From: an uncultured Eubacteriales bacterium
Lineage (GTDB): Bacteria > Bacillota_A > Clostridia > Oscillospirales > Oscillospiraceae
Length of the DNA stretch: 6,518 nt
Direction: 5' to 3'
Assembly: GCA_949739085.1 (NCBI GenBank)
Contig: CATIYU010000145.1
Coordinates: 1-6,518 of the forward strand
The position numbers were made by a program, and so were the translations under genes. Of the stretch, positions 1 through 5,470 are shown one piece after another. How positions within the stretch are numbered: position 1 is the stretch's first letter; every line of letters starts with the position of its first letter. The notes beneath the pieces were generated by a model, which saw nothing but the letters and a program-made list of their open reading frames with translations, did no database searches and had not been told where the DNA came from.

Positions 1-141
1 ATCCAGATGCGTGGTCGTATAGGCGCCCTCCTGGAAATATCCGCTGGTAACCAGATCTGCACGATTCCGGATGGCCTCCCTGTACAGCTTTTCATATAGC
101 CAGAAACACAAATCATGCCTCGCATATAGCGGCGCATGATT
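1..141 (-). other. possible partial reading frame of unknown function, cut by the window start
   Basis: One minus-strand frame is open from just after a TGA (142-144) to the window edge, 47 codons. It reads like protein: a stretch with WLYEKLYREAIRN followed by LVTSGYFQEGAYTTTHLD, with mostly G/C third positions. There is no ATG. The only plausible start I see is TTG at 111-109, six bases after a GAGG (121-118). The frame may therefore be the start of a gene continuing to the left, a gene broken by a frameshift, or chance. I do not recognise the family. The plus strand here has no better candidate. Confidence 0.3.
111..141. repeat. 8-bp inverted repeat, AATCATGC ... GCATGATT
   Basis: AATCATGC at 111-118 is matched perfectly by GCATGATT at 134-141, with 15 bases between. 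It sits over the possible TTG start of the left-edge minus-strand frame. It could be an operator or a weak hairpin. No T-run follows on either strand, so a terminator is unlikely. From here to about 260 I see nothing else that I can name; the stretch is more AT-rich than the rest of the window. Confidence 0.35.
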
Positions 142-260
142 TCAGTGTGACATCTAATCTTTTCAGGTGTTCATAGCTTTTCTTCGTCGAACAAAGCGTA
201 AAAAGTCTTTCTGTGTTTGCCTGCAAAATCGATATTTCCTGGAACGCGCCATAAAACCCC

Positions 261-288
261 TTGCATTTTCTTAAAAACAGAGTATGAT
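261..288 (+). promoter_or_regulatory. sigma-A promoter of the GTPase operon
   Basis: A -35 box TTGCAT (261-266) and a -10 box TATGAT (283-288) are separated by 16 bases, placing the start of transcription near 295. The first gene begins at 325 after a GGAAAGAGG ribosome binding site (307-315) with a 9-base gap. I could not find a convincing Zur-type palindrome over this promoter, although metal control would fit the genes it serves. Confidence 0.65.
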
Positions 289-324
289 AGGGGCGATAAC
301 TTTTTTGGAAAGAGGCGTATCTCT

Positions 325-1374
325 ATGACAAAAGTAAATGTAATCTCCGGCTTCCTGGGCGCGGGCAAGACCACTCTTATCAAAAAGCTGCTGGATGAGG
401 CCCTGAAGGGGGAGAAGATTGTCCTCATTGAGAATGAATTCGGTGAAATTGGTATTGACGGCGGCTTCCTCAAGGATGCGGGCGTTGAGATTTCTGAGAT
501 GAACTCCGGCTGCATCTGCTGCTCCCTGGTGGGGGATTTCGGCGAGGCCCTGAAGAAGGTGATGGACGAGTTCCGCCCGGACCGGATCCTGATCGAGCCC
601 TCCGGAGTGGGGAAGCTCTCCGACGTCATCCGGGCGGTCCAGGGCGTGGCGGAGCAGATGCCGGAGATGGCGCTGGGCTGCGCCGTCACTGTGGCGGACG
701 CTGCCAAGTGCAAGGTGTACCTGAAGAACTTTGGGGAGTTCTATGAGAACCAGATTCAGTACGCGGGGGCCGTGATCCTCAGCCGCACCCAGAAACTGAG
801 CGGCGAAAAACTGGCGGCGGCGGTGGCCCTTCTGCGGGAAAAAAACGAAAAGGTGCCCATGGTCACCACCCCCTGGGACCAGCTCACTGGGGAGCAGCTC
901 CTGTCTGTCATGGAGGAGGGCAACACCCTAGCGGCGGACCTGCTGGCGGAGGAGGCGTGCCCAACCTGCGGCGGACACCACCATCACGGCCACGATCACG
1001 AGTGCTGCCACCATGAGCACGAGGAGCATCACCATGACCATGGAGGGCACGGACACCACGAGTGCTGCCACCACGACCATTATCACCACCATGACCACGA
1101 CGCGGATGAGGTGTTCACCAGCTGGGGAGTAGAGACCACCCGCGCCTTTACTGCTGAGAAGCTTAAGGAGATCCTGACCGCCTTGGACAGCGGCCAGTAT
1201 GGCGCGGTGCTGCGGGCCAAGGGCATCGTCCCCTCTGGGGAGGGATGGCTCCACTTTGACTACGTGCCGGAGGAACACCAGGTTCGTACCGGTCCCGCTG
1301 GTTACACGGGGCTTCTCTGCGTCATCGGCAGCAAGCTGGACGAGGCGGGGCTCAGAGCCCTCTTCGAGGTGTAG
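325..1374 (+). CDS. CobW/G3E-family GTPase with His/Cys-rich metal-binding linker (COG0523-type metallochaperone)
   Basis: This 349-residue protein has the G3E GTPase layout: Walker A GFLGAGKTT (9-17), ENEFGEIGID (36-45), the CxCC metal motif as CICC (63-66), EPSG (91-94), and a CobW C-terminal domain from about 264 to the end. Between the domains is a linker with CPTCGG (212-217) and then about 40 residues of mostly His, Asp, Glu and Cys, including two HECCHH units. The COG0523 family uses GTP hydrolysis to deliver or insert metals, often zinc; zinc is inferred here from the linker, not shown. The usual NKxD guanine-specificity motif appears as SRTQ (153-156). The start at 325 is chosen over an upstream in-frame ATG (217) because it has a ribosome binding site, sits directly before the Walker A strand, and lies downstream of the promoter. 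The next gene starts three bases later. Family call is firm; the metal and client protein are unknown. Confidence 0.93.
   Translation: MTKVNVISGFLGAGKTTLIKKLLDEALKGEKIVLIENEFGEIGIDGGFLKDAGVEISEMNSGCICCSLVGDFGEALKKVMDEFRPDRILIEPSGVGKLSDVIRAVQGVAEQMPEMALGCAVTVADAAKCKVYLKNFGEFYENQIQYAGAVILSRTQKLSGEKLAAAVALLREKNEKVPMVTTPWDQLTGEQLLSVMEEGNTLAADLLAEEACPTCGGHHHHGHDHECCHHEHEEHHHDHGGHGHHECCHHDHYHHHDHDADEVFTSWGVETTRAFTAEKLKEILTALDSGQYGAVLRAKGIVPSGEGWLHFDYVPEEHQVRTGPAGYTGLLCVIGSKLDEAGLRALFEV
973..1104 (+). repeat. His/Cys-rich linker region with a 17-bp direct repeat spaced 60 bp
   Basis: This part of the first GTPase gene is dense in CAC/CAT codons. The 17-mer CACGAGTGCTGCCACCA occurs at 997-1013 and again at 1057-1073, exactly 60 bp (20 codons) apart, each encoding HECCHH. 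The pattern suggests growth of the linker by in-frame duplication followed by drift; the residues between the copies are only partly alike. Confidence 0.7.
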
Positions 1375-1377
1375 GCC

Positions 1378-2319
1378 ATGGCCCCAAACAACGTGACTCC
1401 CGTCTACCTGATCGCCGGGTTTCTGGACAGCGGAAAAACCACCTTCATCAACGGCATCCTCTCCGACGGCTTCGCCCTGGAGGACTCCACCCTGCTGCTG
1501 CGCTGTGAGGAGGGGGAAGCGGAGTACGACCCCAAGGCGTTGCGGAACGTAACGGTGGTGACGGTGGAGGACCAGGAGGAATTGACCAGCGCATTCCTCC
1601 TCGCCCAGCAGAGGAAGTGCCGGGCAAAGCAGGTGATTGTGGAGTTCAACGGCATGTGGCAGATTCAGGATTTTTACGTCAACTCCATGCCCCAGAGCTG
1701 GGCCCTCTACCAGATTATCGCCCTGTGCGAGGGTCCTACCTTTGAGATGTACGCGAAAAATATGGCCTCCCTAATGATGGAGAAGCTGCGCAACGCAGAC
1801 ATGATTCTCATCAACCGCTGCTCGGACGGCCTCTGCAAATCCCTGCGGCAGAAAAATCTGCGGCTGGTGAACCGCCGGGCGGAGATCTTTCTGGAGAAGG
1901 AGGACGGCTCCAGCGAGGACTACATGGACGGCACGGTCTCGGCCTTTGATCTGGAGCAGCCGGTAATCCAGGTCTCCGACGGGGACTACGGCCTCTGGTA
2001 TGTGGAGATCATGGACAACCCCCAGATGTACGCGGGGAAGACGGTGGAGTTCCGGGCCATCATGTGCAAGCCGCCCCAGTACGCCCCCTACTTCACCCCG
2101 GGCCGGTTCGCCATGGTCTGCTGTGCGGAGGACATGAGCTTTTTAGCCCTAGCCTGCAAGGGCTACGACGTGGAGAAAATCCCGGAGCGGGCCTGGGTGG
2201 AGGTAACTGCCGAGGCTCGGGTGGAGCACTGGGACCCCTACGAGGGGGAGGGCCCGGTGCTGTATGTGAAGTCCATCCGGCCCTGCCAGAAGCCGGAGGA
2301 GGAAGTCGTGCAGATGTAG
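1378..2319 (+). CDS. G3E-like P-loop GTPase fused to a C-terminal TIGR03943/DUF1980-like domain
   Basis: This 313-residue protein starts with a CobW-like P-loop domain: Walker A GFLDSGKTT (14-22), then LLLRCEEGE (39-47) where the CxCC region would be expected, VEFNGMW (88-94) in place of the EPSG element, and NRCSD (146-150) resembling the guanine motif. From about 200 it changes to a domain I match by eye to the C-terminus of TIGR03943/DUF1980 (YcgQ-type) proteins: NPQMYAGKTVEF, then GRFAMVCCAED (242-252) with a Cys pair (248-249), then WVEV (273-276). TIGR03943 proteins usually sit beside a COG0701 permease; no permease is present here. There is no membrane segment, so it should be cytosolic. 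The ATG lies three bases after the upstream stop, with GAGGTG (1366-1371) inside the end of the previous gene, so the two are probably translated together. Its likely role is with the first GTPase in metal handling. The fusion reading is from recall of the families. Confidence 0.85.
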   Translation: MAPNNVTPVYLIAGFLDSGKTTFINGILSDGFALEDSTLLLRCEEGEAEYDPKALRNVTVVTVEDQEELTSAFLLAQQRKCRAKQVIVEFNGMWQIQDFYVNSMPQSWALYQIIALCEGPTFEMYAKNMASLMMEKLRNADMILINRCSDGLCKSLRQKNLRLVNRRAEIFLEKEDGSSEDYMDGTVSAFDLEQPVIQVSDGDYGLWYVEIMDNPQMYAGKTVEFRAIMCKPPQYAPYFTPGRFAMVCCAEDMSFLALACKGYDVEKIPERAWVEVTAEARVEHWDPYEGEGPVLYVKSIRPCQKPEEEVVQM

Positions 2320-2321
2320 AG

Positions 2322-2354
2322 AAAATCCAGGAACTGCGGTTCCTGGATTTTTTT
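2322..2354 (+). terminator. intrinsic terminator after the GTPase operon
   Basis: A 13-bp perfect stem (AAAATCCAGGAAC, 2322-2334, with its complement at 2339-2351) closes on the tetraloop TGCG. The T-run, 2348-2354, overlaps the end of the stem. It begins three bases after the stop codon and separates the GTPase pair from the PadR operon. Confidence 0.92.
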
Positions 2355-2384
2355 CGCTTTCAGCTGGGGCAGCCTTGGATGTTC

Positions 2385-2413
2385 TTGACAATATCGATAT
2401 TCGATGTTATAGT
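2385..2413 (+). promoter_or_regulatory. strong sigma-A promoter of the padR-DUF2812 operon
   Basis: A perfect -35 TTGACA (2385-2390) and a -10 TATAGT (2408-2413) are separated by exactly 17 bases, so transcription should begin near 2420. The spacer is filled by the first of two PadR-like operator dyads. Such a strong core promoter normally needs tight repression, which fits the operator arrangement. Confidence 0.85.
2391..2408. promoter_or_regulatory. putative PadR operator 1 (between -35 and -10)
   Basis: The box ATATCGATATTCGATGTT has the form ATATCGA-N3-TCGATGT, an imperfect dyad with 7-base arms (6 of 7 paired). It also contains a perfect 12-bp palindrome AATATCGATATT (2390-2401). It covers the promoter spacer and touches the -10 box, so a bound protein would block RNA polymerase. 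It matches operator 2 at 15 of 18 positions. Confidence 0.7.
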
Positions 2414-2423
2414 GGAAACATAA

Positions 2424-2443
2424 ATATCGAACATCGATGTTCG
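2424..2443. promoter_or_regulatory. putative PadR operator 2 (just after the transcription start)
   Basis: ATATCGAACATCGATGTT (2424-2441) repeats the ATATCGA-N3-TCGATGT layout of operator 1. It contains a perfect 16-bp palindrome CGAACATCGATGTTCG (2428-2443). It begins 33 bp downstream of operator 1, about three helical turns, so two dimers would sit on the same face of the DNA. It ends just before the ribosome binding site of padR. Confidence 0.72.
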
Positions 2444-2459
2444 GGAGAGGAGGCGCGCC

Positions 2460-2780
2460 ATGCCAAGGGAAAAATTTCAAACCCTCACGGAGCAGATGTT
2501 TTACATCCTCCTCTGCCTCCGGCAGGAGTGTTGCGGGGTGGACATCATGGAGCGGGTCAGGGTCATGACCAAGGACCGGGTACAGATCGGCCCCGGGACG
2601 CTGTACAGCCTGCTGGAGCGGTTCCAGGACGAGGGGTTCATCCGGGAGACCAGGGCGGAGGGTCGCCGCCGCAGCTACCGCATCACCGGCAAGGGGGAAA
2701 AGCGGCTGGAGGAGGAGGTGGAGCACCTGCGGCGGCAGGCAGAGGACTACGTCAAATACGGGGAGGAGGCTTGGGCATGA
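2460..2780 (+). CDS. PadR-family transcriptional regulator (short type)
   Basis: This 106-residue protein is a typical short PadR winged-helix repressor. The first helix is TEQMFYILLCL (10-20), followed by GVDIMERV (26-33), the recognition helix region IGPGTLYSLLERFQDEGFI (43-61) with the family-typical GTLYSLL, and a basic wing EGRRRSYRITGKG (67-79). The last 25 residues form one charged helix, expected to dimerise. An AGGAGG site (2448-2453) lies six bases before the ATG. PadR proteins of this size usually repress their own operon and release on binding a ligand; the two dyads over its promoter support self-repression. The ligand cannot be read from the sequence. Its stop overlaps the start of the next gene (ATGA), so the two are co-expressed. 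Confidence 0.93.
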   Translation: MPREKFQTLTEQMFYILLCLRQECCGVDIMERVRVMTKDRVQIGPGTLYSLLERFQDEGFIRETRAEGRRRSYRITGKGEKRLEEEVEHLRRQAEDYVKYGEEAWA

Positions 2781-4150
2781 GCAGGGACAAAAAGCGGCAG
2801 CTTAACATGTATCAGGTCAACGACAGCGAGGCCATGGCCCGTCACCTGGAGAAGATGGCGGCCCGAGGCTGGCATCTGGAGAAGGCGGACAACTGGGGGT
2901 GGCGGTTCCAGCGGGGGGAGCCACAGGCGGTGCACTACGCCGTCACCTACTTCCCGGACGCCTCCATCTTTGACGCCCTGCCCACCGGGGGCCAGGAGGC
3001 GTACTTCGGCTACTGCCAGGCTGCCGGATGGGAGTACGTCTCCTCCTACGGCCCTATCCAGTACTTCCGCAATAAAAAGCCGGACCCGGTGCCCATTGAG
3101 ACCGACGAGGGGGAGAAGCTGCGCACCGTCCACCGGAGCATGAAAAAGACCTTGATATTCGGCCACTGCCTGCTGATCTTGGTGGAGGGCTTCTCCCTCT
3201 GGACCCGTTGGGACAGCTTCCGCCGGTCCCCCATGAGCTCCCTCGGCAGCAACAGCGCGCTGTCCCTGGTTCTGCTGCTGGCGGGGTTCCTCCTCTACCT
3301 GGTGGGCATCCTGGCAGACTACTTCGTCTGGTACTTCCAGTCCAAGCGGTCGGTGGCCCGGGGCGGCCCCTGCGCGAAGGTCCATACAAAAGCCCGGATG
3401 TGGGCCGGTTGGGTCCTGCTGGCGGTGGGGGCCGTGGAGATAGCGGCCCTCCTGGCGGAGCTGGCCAACCCGGCCATGCGGCCCATCTTCCTCTACAGCT
3501 TCGGCGGTATGGCCCTGTCTCTGGCCGGGACCTGGGGGGTGCTGTGGCTGATGAAAAAGCGGGGCTGCTCCCGGCAGGCCACCCGCCGGGGCTTTATCGT
3601 GGTCTGCGTTGTGCTGGCGCTGCTGTTCTCCATGAGCTTGGTCCCGTTTGCCAGACATATCGCCCAGTCCGGCATTGGCAAGAAGGTGCCCGTTTACACC
3701 TACACAGACAGCCGCGGCTGGACCTGGGACATCCTTCAGGACCCGCTGCCCGTTACCCTGGAGGACCTGGGCTACGCCGTGACGGAGGCGGACCATTGCA
3801 GCTACGAGCTGGAGTCGGAGCGCTCTCCACTGGCGGCCTATACCTTGTTCTCTCAGAGGGCCCTGTCGCGGGAGAGCAGCCTGGAGGGCTTCAGTGTCCA
3901 GGTGTGCGTCATCCCTTGGGGCTGGCTGCGGGAGTGGTGCTGGCACAGCGTGTTGGACTCCGGAGGCCGCTACCGCGCCTATGACCAGGTTTTGGAGCCT
4001 GCGCCAACGGGAGTTCTGGAGGCCAGGCGCACTGGGGATGGGGAGCACTGGGCTCTACTGTGCGGGGACCGCGTCCTGCGCCTTGACGCCGGGTGGGTGC
4101 TGACGGAGGGGGAGCTGGAGACCATTGTCCAGCGCTTAAGTGCGCCCTAA
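2777..4150 (+). CDS. DUF2812-domain membrane protein with five predicted TM segments and an exported C-terminal domain
   Basis: The 457-residue protein begins with a DUF2812 domain (about 8-120; NDSEAMARHLEKMAARGWHLEKA, the repeated GW motif, and a Tyr-rich sheet-like stretch). Five hydrophobic segments follow at about 125-142, 161-187, 208-229, 236-259 and 272-291. Loops rich in Lys/Arg (188-207 and 260-271) alternate with uncharged or short ones. By the positive-inside rule, DUF2812 is cytoplasmic and the last 165 residues are outside. That tail starts VPVYTYTDSRGWTWDILQDP and is rich in Trp and acidic residues; I recognise no domain in it. DUF2812 genes are often paired with padR in Firmicutes; the function is unknown. 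The start is fixed by GGGAGGAGG (2761-2769), seven bases upstream, and by the 4-base overlap with padR. The frame is open for 134 codons further upstream, but that part only shadows padR. No clear terminator follows. Confidence 0.88.
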   Translation: MSRDKKRQLNMYQVNDSEAMARHLEKMAARGWHLEKADNWGWRFQRGEPQAVHYAVTYFPDASIFDALPTGGQEAYFGYCQAAGWEYVSSYGPIQYFRNKKPDPVPIETDEGEKLRTVHRSMKKTLIFGHCLLILVEGFSLWTRWDSFRRSPMSSLGSNSALSLVLLLAGFLLYLVGILADYFVWYFQSKRSVARGGPCAKVHTKARMWAGWVLLAVGAVEIAALLAELANPAMRPIFLYSFGGMALSLAGTWGVLWLMKKRGCSRQATRRGFIVVCVVLALLFSMSLVPFARHIAQSGIGKKVPVYTYTDSRGWTWDILQDPLPVTLEDLGYAVTEADHCSYELESERSPLAAYTLFSQRALSRESSLEGFSVQVCVIPWGWLREWCWHSVLDSGGRYRAYDQVLEPAPTGVLEARRTGDGEHWALLCGDRVLRLDAGWVLTEGELETIVQRLSAP

Positions 4151-4177
4151 GATTTCCTTAAATTTGTGCCGCCGCCC

Positions 4178-4206
4178 TTGACGGCCAGCCCTATTTTGAT
4201 TATAGT
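4178..4206 (+). promoter_or_regulatory. sigma-A promoter of the PgsA-like gene
   Basis: TTGACG (4178-4183) and TATAGT (4201-4206) are separated by 17 bases, giving a start near 4213 and a leader of about 50 bases. The leader contains GCCAAA (4217-4222) and TTTTGGC (4230-4236), a short inverted repeat too weak to call a structure. The promoter means this gene does not depend on the padR operon, though read-through is possible since no terminator is seen between them. Confidence 0.75.
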
Positions 4207-4262
4207 AGGGACAACGCCAAAGCGGCATGTTTTGGCAACGGCAAATCGGAGGAAAACCACCT

Positions 4263-4829
4263 ATGGCGGAAGGAATGCGAGACAACACAAAGAAAATTTT
4301 TACCATACCCAACCTGCTCAGCGCGTTCCGCCTTCTGCTGGTGCCGGTAATCGCCTGGCTGTACTGCGTGGAGGAGAACTACCCGCTCACCGCCGGTGTG
4401 CTGCTGCTGTCCGGAGCCACGGACGTGGTGGACGGCTTTGTGGCCCGGCGGTTCCATATGGTCAGCGACCTGGGGAAGGTGCTGGACCCGGTGGCGGACA
4501 AGCTGACCCAGACGGTGGCCCTGGTGTGCCTGCTGACCCGGTTCAGGGCCATCTGGTGGCTCTTGGCGGTGCTGGTGGTGAAGGAGGCCCTGATGACGGC
4601 CATGGGGCTGTTCGTCATCCACAGGACGAAGTCGGTCCACAGCGCCGCCTGGCACGGAAAGCTGGCCACCTGCGTTTTGTACGCGGTGATCTTCACCCAT
4701 ATCGTCTGGTACGGCATCCCGGCTGGGACGTCGGAGCTGCTGGCGGCGGCGGGCGCGGCGGGCATCCTGCTAAGCCTGACGCTATACACGGCACAGTATA
4801 TCAAGCGGGTAAAGGGAGGCGCGGCGTGA
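4263..4829 (+). CDS. CDP-alcohol phosphatidyltransferase, PgsA-like (phosphatidylglycerophosphate synthase family)
   Basis: This 188-residue integral membrane protein carries the complete CDP-alcohol phosphotransferase signature DGxxARx8Gx3Dx3D (57-79: D57, G58, A61, R62, G71, D75, D79) with the extra Asp at 54. These residues bind the divalent metals and the CDP-diacylglycerol. The start IPNLLSAFRLLLVPVIAWLY (15-34) is the usual first helix, and several more hydrophobic stretches follow, as expected for about six TM helices. Size and motif fit PgsA, which makes phosphatidylglycerophosphate from CDP-diacylglycerol and glycerol-3-phosphate. Clostridia often carry paralogues of uncertain alcohol substrate, and a cardiolipin-synthase-like role cannot be excluded. 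The ATG at 4263 has GGAGGA (4248-4253) nine bases upstream; an earlier in-frame ATG (4227) lacks a site. The stop overlaps the GTG of a tiny downstream frame. Confidence 0.9.
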   Translation: MAEGMRDNTKKIFTIPNLLSAFRLLLVPVIAWLYCVEENYPLTAGVLLLSGATDVVDGFVARRFHMVSDLGKVLDPVADKLTQTVALVCLLTRFRAIWWLLAVLVVKEALMTAMGLFVIHRTKSVHSAAWHGKLATCVLYAVIFTHIVWYGIPAGTSELLAAAGAAGILLSLTLYTAQYIKRVKGGAA

Positions 4830-4879
4830 AACGGTTGGGAGGGCTTCCGGCCGCGCTGGCGCTGGTCCTGGCGGGATGA
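4826..4879 (+). pseudogene. 17-codon remnant resembling a lipoprotein signal peptide
   Basis: A GTG start overlaps the stop of the PgsA-like gene (GTGA) and has GGGAGG (4814-4819) six bases upstream. It encodes MKRLGGLPAALALVLAG and then TGA. The peptide has the shape of a lipoprotein signal: basic start, hydrophobic core, and LVLAG, where the next residue should be the lipobox Cys. TGA differs from the Cys codon TGC/TGT by one base. Only six more codons follow in frame before TAA, so no mature protein exists. It is best read as the stub of a lost lipoprotein gene, or as a small peptide translated by coupling. Confidence 0.4.
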
Positions 4880-4900
4880 CGCCCCGGCGCTGGAAAATAA

Positions 4901-4934
4901 AAAGAGGGGGAGACGCTAGGGCGTCTCCCCCTTT
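4901..4934 (-). terminator. intrinsic terminator of the typA-GNAT operon, possibly bidirectional
   Basis: An 11-bp perfect GC-rich stem (GGGGGAGACGC at 4906-4916, complement at 4921-4931) closes on a 4-base loop; A/T and G/T pairs extend it by three. Read on the minus strand it is followed by TCTTTTTATTTT, a good U-tract. On the plus strand only three T follow, so it would stop the PgsA-like transcript less well. The GNAT stop codon (4918-4916) falls at the loop, so the last codons of that gene form the first arm. Confidence 0.85.
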
Positions 4935-5470
4935 AAAACGGCGTACAGGACCACATCGTCGTACCCGGGGCCGTCCTTACGCCGGAAGGACTCCCGCAGG
5001 ACGCCTTCCCGATGCATCCCGGCTTTCTGCATGACCCGCTCCGAGGCGGTATTGCGCACGGAGCATTTGGCCTGTACCCTGTGAAATCCAACCTGGTCCA
5101 AAAGAAACGGGATAACAGAACGCAGGGCATCCGGCGCGTAACCGCGCCCCCAGAAGGGGGGGCCAATTTTGTAGTCGACCTCACACCAGCCGTTGCGCTC
5201 CGAAAAACTGTCCACAAAAATTTCCCCGATGACATCGCCGGAGTCCCGCTTCTCAATGGCCCAGTAATAGGTGTCGGGGCTGGCGTAGGCGTCCTCCGCC
5301 CCGGCGAGGAACTCCTCCAGGTCCTCCCGGGAGGAAGGGGACTGGGAGACGAACTGATAGACGGCGGCGTGGGCGGCCCAGTTTTTCAGGCAGCTCTCCA
5401 GGTCCCCGTGCCGGAAGCGGCGGAGCCGGAGGCGTTCCGTCTCCAGCTCCACAGTTCCCAGGCGGTTCAC
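4916..5470 (-). CDS. GNAT-family N-acetyltransferase, RimJ/RimL type
   Basis: This 184-residue protein has the Acetyltransf_3 pattern: the start ELETERLRLRRF (9-20), the acetyl-CoA pyrophosphate-binding region FWGRGYAPDA (106-115), and the C-terminal NTASERVMQKAGM (140-152) seen in RimJ/RimL-like enzymes. The family moves an acetyl group from acetyl-CoA to protein N-termini or small amines; the substrate here cannot be told. Translation begins at GTG (5470-5468), which shares GTGA with the typA stop. The upstream GGGTGG is a modest ribosome binding site, so it probably depends on ribosomes finishing typA. Its 3' end is built into the terminator hairpin. Length is normal and the gene looks intact. 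Confidence 0.9.
   Translation of the reverse strand: MNRLGTVELETERLRLRRFRHGDLESCLKNWAAHAAVYQFVSQSPSSREDLEEFLAGAEDAYASPDTYYWAIEKRDSGDVIGEIFVDSFSERNGWCEVDYKIGPPFWGRGYAPDALRSVIPFLLDQVGFHRVQAKCSVRNTASERVMQKAGMHREGVLRESFRRKDGPGYDDVVLYAVLKGETP

Noticed and set aside
225..237. AAAATCGATATTT upstream of the GTPase operon, resembling part of the PadR operator
   Set aside because: Only the short ATCGATAT core is shared; the full two-arm dyad is missing and it lies upstream of the -35 box.
171..713. 180-codon minus-strand open frame antisense to the first GTPase
   Set aside because: Low-complexity Ser/Pro/Arg-rich translation with no family pattern; it runs opposite a well-conserved G3E domain.
2452..2459. 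GGCGCGCC palindrome before padR, which could look like an engineered AscI site
   Set aside because: Such 8-mers are expected by chance in GC-rich DNA and it directly continues a natural ribosome binding site.
2375..2776. 134-codon upstream extension of the DUF2812 frame
   Set aside because: It covers the promoter, operators and padR in another frame; a strong ribosome binding site and ATGA overlap fix the start at 2777.
2747..4048. 433-codon minus-strand open frame antisense to the DUF2812 gene
   Set aside because: Rich in His, Gln, Pro and Gly as expected for the reverse of a GC-rich gene; no ribosome binding site or recognisable domain.
4151..4177. Possible terminator after the DUF2812 gene
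   Set aside because: No stem with a T-run is present; only short weak pairings are seen.
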